From: Gnomoniopsis sp. IMI 355080
Lineage: Eukaryota > Ascomycota > Sordariomycetes > Diaporthales > Gnomoniaceae
Length of the DNA stretch: 64,000 nt
Direction: 5' to 3'
Assembly (NCBI GenBank): GCA_027946555.1
Contig: JAPEVC010000044.1
Location: forward strand, 62,001 to 126,000
Part shown: positions 9,938-21,723 of the stretch, piece after piece
Numbering within the stretch: the stretch's first letter is position 1
Layout of the letters: each line of letters starts with the position of its first letter
Program-made: the position numbers and the translations under genes
The notes under the pieces: model-generated
Database searches by the model: none
What the model was told of the DNA's origin: nothing
The model's input: the letters and a program-made list of their open reading frames with translations, nothing else

Positions 9938-12442
9938 CTAGTAATCAGTCCTAGTGAAACGCTGCTGCTGTTCTCGAAAGTCGGCCCAGTTGCGCAACTC
10001 CTGCTCCTCATCGTCCGCCGTCATCTGGCCCACATTCGGACCATTGGTGCCCGGAGCCGCGCCCGTGCCCGTTTTCTCCAGCCGGGTGAGGATCTCTAGA
10101 AACGCCTTGAGATACTCCTCGTTCCGCAACTCATACTCGCCTTTGCGGTCGGGGCGGTCTGCAAGAAGCGTGGCTGCCACCTGACGGATCTTGCTGATGA
10201 GTGATCCACCGTTGGGCTCCAAATTGCACTGCTCAATCGACATGAGCACGTGGTACAGACTGTCTACGATTTCCGAGCGCTCCTGCAGAAACAATTCATC
10301 GATGCTGTCGTTGGTCTGCTCCGCAGCGGCTTGCACGGCTGCAGCGGCCAGGGAAGAGGAGGAAGCGTCGGCTGCGGTTCTGTAGACGATATTGCCGGAG
10401 GCGACTGCTTGCGCCTGGGCCCGTTGGTCGTTGAGGTGGATGTCCCGTAGTGTGAGATAGCGCTCGACATAATAAGATCGGGTGGCCAGAATCGATGCGT
10501 GTATGTTGGCCTTTTGAATCTCGAATTGCACACAACGCTTCGACGCCGCATCCTGCGCAAATAAATGACGAACGTCATCATGGGGCTGAGTGCTCGGATA
10601 GGCAGGCGGGACATATTGATAGTTCGGCGCGTTGCTTGACCCGTCTACACCTGCTGCCGGCAAAGGAAATTTCTTGGCTGAGAGGCGATTGACGTCGAGC
10701 TTCAACTGCGCCGGGAGATTGTCGAGAACTGCCTTCACGTCTCGGAGAGCCGTGTGCAGACAGTGCTTTTGCTGCTCCCAGGTATAAGCCGACATGCCAT
10801 GTGCAAGCTCTATTCGTACAAGATTCTCCATCGTTCGATATACATTACCGCACCTGACAAAACCGGTGATGGTGGAGACGCTGCCTTCAGGTTGCGGAAG
10901 GATCCTGTCGGCCAGAATGTGAGCATCGTCAACCTCGACGGGGTAGTCCGGACCATTGTGGTTGGTAGTGTCGGGAGGAATGATCAAGTCTCGTGACGAC
11001 CCATTCATTTGCGCCATGGAACTTGGGACAGTCAGCATTGACAGTGGAATGGAAGTCAAGATCCCATCTTACCGAACTCCCAGGAAGATACACCAGTAGA
11101 TGCGCTTTCCTATCTCATAATTGATCAAGTCCATGGGCTGTTCCATCGTGTCAGGGCCATAAGTGATTGACGTGGGAGGGGACCCCTTCTTGTGAAACCC
11201 CAATTCTCGCAAGAAACCAAGCGACTCTGTGAGGAACCGACAACATGGATTATACCGCATCGTGTAGCCCGCAGCAAGACAGAGAAAGTAACTGATGGCG
11301 GCATCATTCACAGTCACTACCTCCTTCATCATCATCTCCGTAGAACGAAAGGCCAGGGCTACGTTCATGCATCGGTCGACCAGCATAATCGACCGGGGAA
11401 ATTTCTCGTAGCTATGTGAAGACTTGAGGTGCAGGCGAGCGCAGCGCGGGAAAGAGGCAACCAGAGCGGCGATCATGCTGGCTAATAAGGATAGAAATTC
11501 CGGGTTTGTGCGGTCCTCGCGGTTTTTGAAAGCCTCGCGAAACGTAGGCTCGTGGGGGAACGGAGTCAGAGGGTGAATATAAGTGAAGAAGTCGTCAACG
11601 AGCAACTGGAGAACGCCGAGTGGCGCAATACACTGCTCAGCGTCCATGACAAACTGCCCATTTGGTGGAGCGCTTAGTGAGACCAGCACCTGCGCGGCGT
11701 TCTGGGCGGGAGGCGTCGTGTGAGTCTGCACTGGCGACTCATCCTCAACTCGCTGGCGCTTCATGTGTTCCGCCTGTCGCGCAGCCTCCGCAGCTCGGTT
11801 GGGCGGCCCTCTTCGCTTCTTCTGGCGGTCATATGTGCAGGGCACATTCAGATCAAGGCATGGCTGACATGGTGGTACACCTCCTTGGCACTATGTTGAA
11901 AGGTAAGCATCAGTACATACATGATATGGTCCCACAAACGCGTGGGTGTATGAGAGGCGCTAGGTTCGGGGGGCACCAACCTTGACCTTCCTCTGACTGC
12001 AGAGATCGCAAGCCCGGGGGATCCGAGTGTTCTTCTTCCCATTGGCGCTGCTACCAACATTGTTGGAGGGAGAGGCTTGATCAGATGGGGTGGAAGTCTG
12101 GCCATGAGGACTGCCAGCGGGCCCGTGGTTTGTGGGCACGGACGAGGGGTACTGCAGAGCTGGGGACACATTGCCATGGTGTTGTGGGGGTCGTTGGCTA
12201 CCGGGGTGCCGTGTAGACTGTGACGCTCCACTCAGATTGTTGGTAGAGGGTGTGTAGGATAGCCCTTGGCCTTGTCTGGCATCGTTGCCATGTTGGGAGG
12301 AGGACAGACCATCATGAGCGTAAGCCGAGGGGCCTGGGTACTGGTATGGAGAAGTGGTACCCAGGTGAGGCTGAGGGAGCTGTGATGACCCTGGTGGAGG
12401 GGATGTGGATGAGGAATGGGGGCTCTGATGAAAACCCGTCAT
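9938..12442 (-). CDS. Zn2Cys6 transcription factor with fungal-specific TF domain
   Basis: Three exons: 12442-11981, 11890-11073 and 11021-9938, giving 787 aa. Intron 1 (90 nt, phase 0, ends ACATAG) splits the zinc cluster; intron 2 is 51 nt, phase 2, ending CCCAAG. After splicing, residues about 144-171 read CDLCSQRKVKC, then QGGVPP, then CQPCLDLNVPC, an exact C-X2-C-X6-C-X6-C-X2-C-X6-C cluster. A basic linker YDRQKKRRGPPNRAAEAAR follows. The first 140 residues are low-complexity (Ser, Pro, Gln, His). The middle region starting LLVDDFFTYIHPLTPFPHEP fits the fungal_trans ligand/regulatory domain. Ala-rich and Gln-rich stretches lie near the C-terminus. It should bind CGG-type DNA half sites in the nucleus; the target pathway is not recognisable. 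ATG 12442 was chosen because the longer frame to 12487 crosses a likely 5'-UTR intron acceptor. Confidence 0.9.
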
Positions 12443-13553
12443 GTCTATCTGTGAGTAGGTAGCTGAACAGGCAAATGTTCGGAACAATGCCGGTTTTTCT
12501 GCGGTTATTTTTCAACTCGGAGGTTTCAAGACTCGGCTGTTACGGATTATGTCGAAACATTGTTTTGTTGTTGGTGAGGCAGGTCACTTTTTGCCAGTGG
12601 CAGCCTGAGCGAGGTACCAAGGGCTTAACACGCCTACGGGTCTTTTTGGACCAATGGTCTCACTAGCGCATGTTCCCCGGCCCTGGCTGCAGCACGATCC
12701 CAGGGCGTTCGATTCGGCGATCGGGCGCTAGGTCATATTTAGTCACCTACAGAGAAAAGCCTTACAACCTGGGTACCAAGTAGTGATGCGCAAGCCTGGA
12801 AGCCTCGAGTGGATGAGCTTCACTAAAAAGAAGAGAAGAGGGCTACATCTTAAATCCCAGAAAACGCATTTTGAGTAAACATTAAGCATACGCCCATCGT
12901 ACCTTCCAGTGCCTACTACACTAGGTACCTACTTCTACCCATAGGTCCACACGGCATCTCAGCACAGGTACCTCCGGACCATTAGGTACTTCACATGAAT
13001 TAAAGACTCAAGACGTGAATCTTACAATGACGCATTTGCACCAAACCCACGGTTTTCCATGCTCAGGGTTAACAAACTGTAGTGAGACACAATCGCGGAT
13101 CTGAAAATTCAAAAGAATCTTCACGCTGAATCACTCAAATTGTAGTTACAGGTGCCTAGACCTCAAAATCATTTCACGCCTTCATTAGCCAGGCAATTGG
13201 AAATCAATTCACATTCCGAGTCTGAATAAGACATTATGTGCTCCTTCTCTGTCGGAGCAGATTTCACAGTCACCAAACATATCTCGCGTATTAAATCTGC
13301 CACAGCTAGCAGCAATGAGCCAGATAGCAGCGGTCACAGATTGGTTGACAGTACCACCCGTGGACGGAGCCACACCATTTTCAAACCCAGAGCCGGCCCC
13401 CAAAAACGCCTATATCACGCCAGTAAATTTTAGAATTCTAGTTTGCAAGAAAGCTCCCAAGATCCACAATATGAATTAGTCTCTCCAGTATTCCGTATGG
13501 GAACATGGAACATAGCCCTGCAGGCACTCGGTCGGGCTTGAAAACTTTTCTGT
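12443..13553. other. Long intergenic region upstream of Zn2Cys6 gene
   Basis: 1.1 kb without a supported gene. It should contain the regulator's promoter and 5' UTR (a splice-like CTACTCACAG ends just before its ATG). Near 12921-12995 sits a cluster of GGTACC-type elements: TAGGTACCTA, TAGGTCC, AGGTACCT and TAGGTACTT. Confidence 0.55.
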
Positions 13554-14945
13554 TCAAAGGTGCTCCATCTGATATAAATGTCAGTCAAGTAATTGCAGAA
13601 GCCCACGTTGAGAGCCGGAGACTTACCATTCTACTGCCCGGATGCGAATAGACGGATCCATTATCCCACACCTCGGCCTTGGGCTCCATCCGCTGCTGCC
13701 TACTCCTCTTCTCCCGAGCCCTGCGTTCCAAGAAGCATGTGGCCCACTGGAACGTCCATAGCATGGCCGCAATCAAGACCATCGCGAACGCCGCCCACGA
13801 CAAGGCCAGAAACTTGCCGCCCCGGTAGGCATTAAGCCCCAAGCCCTCGCCATGCTCGCGCACCTTCTCGACCACGTACTTGCCGCCGATGGTGGTGATC
13901 AAATTGCCGATCAAGAGAAAGCCAGTACCGAGGTAGGCAGTGGCCAGGTTGCTGTAGAGAGCAATGTTCTTGGTGCGCCCGCTGACGGTCTTGTGCACGC
14001 CTGGTTCGGTGGTCCAGGTGAGCGCAAAGACGGCCCACACAGAGAGGACCATGGAGGCGCCGATGAAGAGACATGCGATGATGTACATGGCAAGGATGGC
14101 CTCGACGCAGGAGTTGAGCGTGTGCATGACGTCGTCGATCGATTTCGTCACATTTTGAACCATGCCAATGTCGGCCAGATCAAGCTGGAACGGCCCGACA
14201 TTGAGGCTGTGGTTGAGCATACCAGTGAGGTCCAGCGCCTGCGTCCAGTTCAGCGGCTGGGTACAGTTGGTCACTCCGAACCCCGTCCCCGGCGTCGTAG
14301 CATTCTTGGTGAAGTTGCCGTAGCACAGATCCGTCAAGTGCATGGAATAGAATTGCTGGATCCCAAGTTTCTTGTAAAGCTCATCGGCCAGGTCGTCCTC
14401 AATCGTCTCCAATGCCTGCGTGGCCTCATCCACCAGGTGCTCCAGGCCACTTGTGGCAGCGCTGACGGCGCTCGATACGGCGGATGCGACCTCGGGGGCG
14501 ACCGAGGTGGCTGCGGACACGCCTTCTGCCCCTGCGGATGTCACAGCAGAGGCGGCTGCACCAGCAGCATCCCCGGCTTCTGAAGTGAGGTCCCCTATGT
14601 CTAGACGCTTATCTGGCGAAGCGCGGTATCGATGCAAGAGGTTCGGGGCTTCGGTGACCATTGGCATACTTGGTATTGATCGGGCATTCAGGTCGCTCGT
14701 GTTGCTGTTACTGAGAAGGTTTTTGCCCAAGGTTGAGGTGTTGAACTAGATCTTATGTTAGACTTGACCGATGGAAAATACAAGAGTGGCGTGAGTCCGC
14801 TCACATAGAGGATGTGATAGTCTTCCATCACGCCAGCACTATGCCCGGCAGTGATGGAGATGATCACTAACGTGAAGCTGATGGCGGCAAAGGTGGCCGG
14901 AATCAACGCGAGCCAAAACTTCTTCAAACTGACATTGACCTCCAT
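13554..14945 (-). CDS. SUR7/PalI family plasma-membrane protein
   Basis: Three exons: 14945-14805, 14745-13627 and 13568-13554, giving 424 aa. The introns are phase 0 (59 nt, ends ATCTAG; 58 nt, gtaagt...CTGAC...ATATCAG). The last exon codes only Met-Glu-His-Leu-stop. Topology: one N-terminal membrane segment (LALIPATFAAISFTLVIISI), a long outer loop with N-glycosylation sites and the Cys pair DLCYGN/TNCTQP typical of the family, then three membrane segments (AILAMYIIACLFIGASMVLS; LATAYLGTGFLLIGNLITTI; LALSWAAFAMVLIAAMLWTF) and a basic tail. An Ala/Ser-rich segment covers roughly residues 75-120. SUR7 proteins mark eisosomes/cortical patches, and PalI relatives act in ambient-pH sensing; which applies here is not decidable. 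Confidence 0.9.
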
Positions 14946-17900
14946 GATGAATTAATGAAAGACGAGATCCTGCTCGTGGAAAGGAAAGACTGGTGTTACT
15001 ATAGAGACAGTTTTGAACACAAGACAGGACAAAGAAGGAAAGACAGTATTTTAGCACAATGAGAAGCGTGAATAATATGTGAAGATGGAGAAGTGGGAAC
15101 CGTTCGCGAAGGCACTGGGAGTGACTCCCTAGGTAGGACATATATGACTGAGCTCAGTCATCAAGAGAGAACAATGCATCGGACCAACGGCCACAAGATG
15201 CCGAAAGTATTGGCATCTGGCCATCTTTCGAAAATGACTGGCTACTAAGTTCAGAATCGTGGCAGACCTCACGCCAACGCAGTCTCAGCACTGCCTCCAT
15301 GAACAATGGGCCCCACCGCGGCTGCCACAAAGTCTATTGTTGGATAGGGCGGCTATTTGGTGAACAAGCGAGGGCCAACGCTTTGCGAAAAGCAAGGAAA
15401 CAGCGCAGGTCCTGTTGGCGTTGTGGATAAAGAGAACACGACGGTCTGCCACGCACGCCTTGTTGACGGTGGGAGGAGGTCGAGGCCGGTGGAGGGGGGG
15501 GCCCTTGTCTTGGAGTGGGGCATACCCGGACCCCTGCATGGGAAACAGCAGGGCCACGGTTGTATCCGGTTGGCTGCCGCAACCGCGGGTTTCAGCCTTC
15601 AGCACACAAGCGCCAATGAATTCGACTGTGGATACTCGGCGCCAAAACCTCTTGCAGACGACACACATCGGTCGACCTGACGCGCCTCTTCTCATACCCT
15701 TCTTCTCATGGGCCCGACGGGAGGCCGTGGCTGAGGCATTTGTATTGTTTCTCGGGCTACAGTCTGTCCATGAGCAGTTCAATCCATGCATCAAGACATA
15801 AGTATGTACTGTCCCGGGCTGGAAGCGCTCGGTAATCTTTCAGCTCGGAAATGATAAATCTGATAAATCAGGCGTTTGTTACATTTATTCAACAAAATGA
15901 GAAAAGCCTGAAGCGAACAAAGCCAGGTCTCGCCCCCCTTGTCTGTGGCAGCAAGGGAGTTGCCCTTTTTCTTTGGGGAGGGGCTATTTCTGAGTTTTCC
16001 ATGCGTATAGATGACTCTAAGGTTGAATGCCAACCCACGTCTCCAACGCAGTAGTCGCGATAAAATGTGTCTTTACATAGATCCCAGCATGGACCAGTAG
16101 CTTGGGTCCCCTTGCTGTTTCCATGGACATCCTGTGAGGCACCCATGGAAGACTGCTCCCATCCACTTAGCGTTCACGCTCTTCAGTTGTAAGTTTTGGT
16201 GAGACCGATGGACGAATCCGTGCTTGTGACTTCTGCAGACTGTCACGAACCGAGCATAATCAATATATTTTGAGGACTAGTGATGTCTTGATCGCAGAAG
16301 GTGAACAGCGACCCTGCCACGACAAACTGGGGTGGACAGCGTGCTCCACTTATAGCACTTGTGGAGCTGGTGCCGGTACCCCATCGCGATTGTATTTCTT
16401 TGAAGAACCACTAGGCAAAAAGGTCAAACACATGTCTTCAAGGGTTGAAGTGTCTCGATCATCGTGTTCGAGCGGCATGCCCGCCGTGACCACTTATAGA
16501 TGGACATTGTTGGTATGCACGCCCGGCACATCTCTTTTCCGACAAGAATTCTAATTATAATAATCATCAATATCGCTGATTATCGCTACTTCTGCACATT
16601 ATACCGGCAATGCATGTGAATTGGACCTCGGTAGATGGGCTTAAATGTGAGTTCAGAGAGCGTATTGGATTGAGGCAGTATTGAATGCAATGCAGGAAAT
16701 GCAGCATATGCAAGGTGACGGCATAGGCATGATACCAAAAGGCCATAGTAATCATAGTCCTTGGTAGAAGTCCTTTAAACTGATTATATACTATAATAAA
16801 CAAACTAGAACCACATTCTATTACAGTCCCAATAACACTTCAACTGGTTGAGAATATACTTCAGCCAGAAAAATTGCAAGAAAGTGTTTAGTGTATATCC
16901 TGACTGTATTCCTTGAGAAATCGATAAGGAAACCAGGGTTCACGTTTTTTACCTTTGTCTAGCCGTTTTAAGTGTTGTGTCCTGCACTTTTAGTCGGAAT
17001 CGCCCTCCTAATGCACAATCTCACCATATGTCTAAGCTGACAGTTGACATTGTTCCTTCTGATTGAGTATTTGTTGTGACACAGCGGGATATTCATGCTC
17101 AAGTTCGGCAATGTAAACCAGTCTTTGGGGCTCGAATATTCCATTGCTCTGCGCACATGATCAGCTTCATAATCATCACATTAGTAGGTATACTGCAAAG
17201 TTATTGTCGAAATAAATCTTATACTGAATTTGGTGCACACAACAAGCGTTTTGTAGAATGATCCAACGACTGTCTAAGGCCGGAGTGTTGGTCCTAAATG
17301 TACATAGTGCAAGCTGTAATGCAGACTCTGTTTTTGCTCGGTGATCGCCCAATCCTCGACCAAGCCCTGTGTTATGGCAGAATCAGCCAACATCCTAAGA
17401 GCTGAGGTCGAAAAGTCCTTGGCAGAGGTCATGTGAGTCAAAGGGAATGGCCAACAGATGTAAATGGTTATTCATAGAAATCCTCATTAGCGTCCGTGTA
17501 TTGCCATAAACTGAGCTCGTGATCTAAACTTTTGGATGTCCATAAAACCAATAGCAAGAATATTGTTACAGTATACATCTTGGCATTGATGAGTGGCCTA
17601 GCTCCAGGGATTCAGAAAACTGTCATTGCTTTGCCGTTTTGTACTGACTCTTGGTGTGGTTGCCAGTAGCGTATGCGTTATGGAAGCCACATGGTTCAGA
17701 TGGTTGAATATTCTCCACTCAGCCTCGACTTTCTTGCGAACCTGATGCAGGTAGTGTCTTTATGTGAATCACATATAGGGGCAAACAGAAATGACGGAAA
17801 TAGTACCCAGATACAATATAAGCCCTCGAACATGTGGTCCAAAGGGCCAGAGCCCAGGGTCTGGACGCATAGAAGGATTCCACCTGGGCAGGCAGGTAGC

Positions 17901-18203
17901 TACCGTACCTAGGTAGCTCTGGAGGCTTGGGGGCTTAGGGGCTGGGCAAATCTGCCTGCCCCAAGTCCAGGCACCATAGCATGATTTGTAGAATTCAGAG
18001 AGGGGGGTTGCATTCGAAATCTTGGTCTGCACCCGGCTGGCAGCTTTTGGGGCACTGCTGCGGCACAGTCTTCAGTCCAGGCTCAGCAGGTCAATTTAAT
18101 TGATATAAAAGTTCCTTCATCCTTCTTGATTCCGTACAAAATTTGCCGCGATGAAGGCCAGGCTCTATCGTTGCGTCTATCAACGAGGTACTACCAAAAC
18201 AAC
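14946..18203. other. 3.3 kb gene-poor, AT-rich in its middle
   Basis: No gene is supported. Two overlapping frames on opposite strands at 15285-15801 look accidental. From about 16250 to 17700 the composition drops (sampled lines are about 33-38 percent GC), unlike the flanks. At 17890-17915 two palindromes sit together, GGTAGCTACC and TACCTAGGTA. I see no transposase, reverse transcriptase or terminal repeat. Confidence 0.5.
17906..17915. repeat. TACCTAGGTA palindrome, copy 1
   Basis: One of five exact copies in the window; intergenic, directly after a GGTAGCTACC palindrome (17896-17905). Confidence 0.85.
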
Positions 18204-18973
18204 ATGGCGGAGGTATGGCCAGATATTGAGACCCTGAAGAGTATCTCAAAGGCAAGAGAGGCTATATGGGAGCGTGTAAAAGTGAGTTGTCCTTTCTGGA
18301 ATAAGTCCCTTTGAATAGTTCTTAGTTTGTTTTCTGTAGTGGAGTTGACTAAGCGCTTCATCCTCTAGGATCGTCTACGGCTCAAGGGATACACCAATGG
18401 CCGTGAAATAATCAGCGAGTTCGTACAGAACTTTAGTGAAGAGCTGGTGCCCGTAACAGAATTACAGTCGCAACTGGTCCATATCATGGCAATGGCGGAT
18501 GATGAGGAGCTTCGGACCAGGTTCGCCGGCTTTCTGGATGCGCCCCTGGACTCAGATAGCCAAAAGAAGGCTGCCATGGACGAGCTACGAAGCGCCCTAC
18601 TCCTTCCAAATGGGGATTTCCCTCAGGTTATGACAAAGTGGCTGCATGCAATGCGCGCTGCAAGTGTATGTAGGAGCTTTATTATCCCTGAAGTTGTCCC
18701 CGCCCCCCAACACCAAGTTGATTTTTTCGCTCACTAAACCTCTAGGTTCAGTGGAGTCGTGATGACCCCCAGAAATGGGAAGAGTATTCCACGAAGCTCA
18801 GTCACCACATGACAAGCGGGGATCATAATGCTGAGAACCGGCGGGCATTGGTAGCGATGGCGGAGGAGGCTAAGGTCAACGACTCTCTAGATGCATACTT
18901 CGCTGAGCTTGAAAAAGACGGGTCACCGGCAGCATATATGAGAGCGCTTGACTTGAAGTACTACAGGGTTTGA
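18204..18973 (+). CDS. Small helical protein of unknown function (three exons)
   Basis: Rebuilt by splicing: exons 18204-18281, 18369-18665 and 18746-18973. The introns are 87 nt (gtgagt...CTCTAG) and 80 nt (gtatgt...CTCTAG), both phase 0. The product is 200 aa, beginning MAEVWPDIETLKSISKAREA and ending DLKYYRV. It is strongly charged and predicted helical, with no signal peptide, membrane segment or Cys. Three in-phase exons with canonical sites ending in a clean stop argue that it is a real gene although the exons are short. I do not recognise the family. It lies alone between two gene-free stretches. ATG 18204 is the first Met in this frame after the upstream sequence; an earlier ATG at about 18150 is out of frame. 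Confidence 0.75.
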
Positions 18974-19888
18974 CGAGGGGCGCGTGATAGCGCGGGTGGC
19001 CGTGAAGGTTGGGTGTTGATATAGTAGCGTTCCTGTCGAGCTTGTTTCCATACCTATATCATTAGCAGAGATTTTCGTGCGAAAATTCTAAGATGCGGGA
19101 AAAGTGAAGAAACGTGTATGTCAGTACTTGAAGAGATGTTCCAGCAGCTTGAATACACAGGTACGGTCATGCCTCCCAGCTCAACGCTCGCGAGTTGCGC
19201 ATACAAATAGCACGACATCCGAAACGCTGCGCCCGCACCGGTGACTCTGCGACGGGGCAGCAGGGTTTAGACGGAAATTGTATGGCTGGTACCAGAGCTC
19301 CAGCCTGTGCTTTGGGTAAACATCTACGCAAGCCCTCAGGTGCCTCACACTGCTCGACGCCAATGAGGGCGGGGCTTGCTAGAGGCGCTTTACACAGACG
19401 CCGCATGCCCCGGGCTGATTCTTTAGAAGGTTCGGAGAAGAAGATTCAAGCAAGGAGCAAGGACGCGGCTAGCACCTGGGCCCCACAAGCGCACAGGTAA
19501 TGAAAAGAGGAGGCGATTCGCCATTGTGAGAAGCCCTCCTGTCGCATGTGAGACGTGGGGGAACGGCAGCGTTCGAGAACTCTCAACTCGATTTTGGTGT
19601 AGAGTTTCTAGACTATGTCAGCTCACCCACAAGCGCTTGAACATTTTCATAACCGCTGCTCTAGCCTAGGAGCCTTACCCTTAATTGTAGTCGTAGGTAT
19701 GAATCGAGTTGTATTTTAGAGTTACCTTTCAGCTTAACGGATATGGGACGGAGCCGTATTCCTCAACCTCACCGGGCTGTTTCATCAAGATGACCTCGTC
19801 GTACCGAATGCCGGCTCTTACATCTACGAGTCCGTTGTCCCATACCTGTTTCATCGTCTACTATGAAGTAGGCCTTGATCTATACCGT
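18974..19888. other. Intergenic, no gene seen
   Basis: 915 bp between two convergent genes. A 101-codon frame at 19195-19500 is overlapped by frames on the other strand and has no features. A CCTAGG core lies at 19675-19680. Confidence 0.55.
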
Positions 19889-20976
19889 CTATGCTTGTTG
19901 CGCAGCCACACAAGCAGCAATACCGGTGGCCTCGTCCAGCTCACCTGCTCTGCCAGCATTATCGGACTGTTGAATACTCTGTCGCACTGCCGTCTCACAT
20001 CGGACCGTCGTCGCATCCTGCGAGACAGCGGCCACCTGGCCTGCAGCAGACATGGCAGCAGCAATGGCCTTCTGCGCATCCGCAGCGTTGGGGTGGGCCG
20101 CCGCGAGCTCGGCACCAATAGCAAAGATAGTTCCCTTCGTGTTCGCCTCTCCCTGCAGGTCAGCGGCCTGCTTCGTGGCATTGACCGTATCGGCGAGCTC
20201 CAAGAGCCGTGCCTGATCTGCCTGGGCCGGGGCCGCCGCAACGACATTGCTCAGCGATACGGTCTGGCCAGCCAGATGGGCCGCGATCTCGGCCTCCGTG
20301 ACGTCTGCGACGAGCATGTTTGTCGTGAAAATACACCCGACGGCGTCATCGGCGTCATCGCAGATGAAGCCGTCACCCGTGCTGTCCCCGACCTGGATCA
20401 CCAGAAAAGTTAGTCATACATCCGAGCGGTTGGCTGTCTCTGCATTCAGCCCTGACTTACGACACCTGCTGGGAAAGTGCCAGTCTGAATGGCCAAGTTC
20501 GGATCGACGCCGATGGCATTAAGCTGTGTAGCGAGGTCCAGGGCGATCTTCTTATTGGCACCGGCCGCGGCTTCGGCAGAGGCTGGGTCTTGGTGCTGCG
20601 AGATGGCACCAATCTCCGGATTCACCGCCACCTCGTCGCAGAGCTCGGTCGCGCCACCCAGGGTCGCAAAGTTACGCTGCAGGGCGCGATACATGAGAGC
20701 ATTGGCCATTCCGGTGATGTTGTTGCTGGCCTTGGAGTTGGAGAAGGCCTGGTCAGCGGTGTTTTGCTGTAGACATTTGATGTTTGTGACATTTCCAGCA
20801 CCTCCCTTGGCGGCTGCATCTCCTAGCAGACCAAAGACGGCGCCTTCGATGCCCAGAGGGTTGCTGATGTTCAGCATCGCGTCCGTGACGCGGAGGATTG
20901 CCTCATGGGAATGCTCCTGTGGTGCCTCCGCAGCTGCTAGGCTAGCTAGAACAAGGACGGCGGCGACTATCTTCAT
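19889..20976 (-). CDS. Secreted alanine-rich protein, unknown function
   Basis: Two exons: 20976-20461 and 20392-19889, separated by a 68-nt phase-0 intron (gtaagt...GATCCAG), giving 339 aa. The N-terminus is a clear signal peptide (MKIVAAVLVLASLAAAEA, cleavage near residue 18). The mature chain is rich in Ala, Asn, Gln and Thr and helical, with a few N-glycosylation sites (NIS, NVT, NIT) and scattered Cys. Just after the splice junction, near residues 172-195, comes GDSTGDGFICDDADDAVGCI, an Asp-rich segment that could bind a divalent cation but lacks a full EF-hand. No Kex2-type repeats, CFEM or GPI tail is seen. Similar secreted proteins are common and unannotated in filamentous fungi; a cell-wall or extracellular role is inferred. 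Confidence 0.85.
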
Positions 20977-21723
20977 GGTGAATGATAGATATTATTGTAT
21001 ATATAAACTGCAAAAAGTCTTCAGAACGAACGTTGGATATTAAACTAGATCTCAAGATTCACAGAATCCGCAAGATCGGACGAACACAGGACACTTGGGA
21101 TGAAATGAGCGGATATGTAGCTGTAGATTCACAGAATCTGTAAAATCTGATGGACACTTGGGACGAAAAGAGCGTTTATAGCGTGACAGTACTTCTGAAA
21201 GGGCGGTTGAGGCCTCGTTGCAACTTTAGGCTCAGATAGTGTAACGCCCCAGGGGCTGAATCATCTGACATATTCGCTTAGGTTCGAGCCAAGACGGATG
21301 ATGAGAGAGATGTGTAGCGCAACCGGACTTTCGCGTTGTCCAGGCTAGTCAAGGCGCCGCCTTGTGAAGGAACTACTCGTTCCAGCCTTAAATATACTTT
21401 TTGTGGAGTTTCGCAGTGGCCGTGAAACTAGTCGCAGTGTTCTTGCTGGCCATTGTCAGCCCTTGGAAATGATTCGCACTGCATGAATAACAGGGCCTGT
21501 GACGTGCCAAGGTTATGTGAAAGGGATCGCCCTCGAAAAGATTCTAGTACGAGCGACCCATTTCAGGTGATAAATCCTGCAAACTGAGAGGGCAGACTAG
21601 CTTTTGACATGTGGGACCGTCGTAATAATCTAACAAAATACATTACTTCTTCCTCTACCCGGGACTTTAAGAGAGTGAAAAGGTTTCGATATGCGAGGAT
21701 TGAGATGTGAGATTGCACATTCT
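20977..21723. other. Intergenic upstream of secreted protein gene
   Basis: 747 bp with no gene. It holds the promoter of the secreted protein gene and a degenerate direct repeat (listed separately). Confidence 0.55.
21055..21176 (+). repeat. Degenerate tandem duplication, about 60-nt unit
   Basis: Two copies, 21055-21113 and 21125-21176, share AGATTCACAGAATC, then AA-ATC-GA, then GGACACTTGGGA and GAAA-GAGCG, with small gaps. They lie 80-200 bp upstream of the secreted protein start codon and could be promoter elements. Confidence 0.7.

Noticed and set aside
13852..14583. 243-codon open frame on the plus strand
   Set aside because: It is the antisense shadow of the SUR7/PalI exon; the minus frame has the family motifs and splice-consistent ends.
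15285..15801. Overlapping frames of 169 (minus) and 128 (plus) codons
   Set aside because: Both strands are open because of GC-biased composition; neither has a domain, signal peptide or plausible splice partners.
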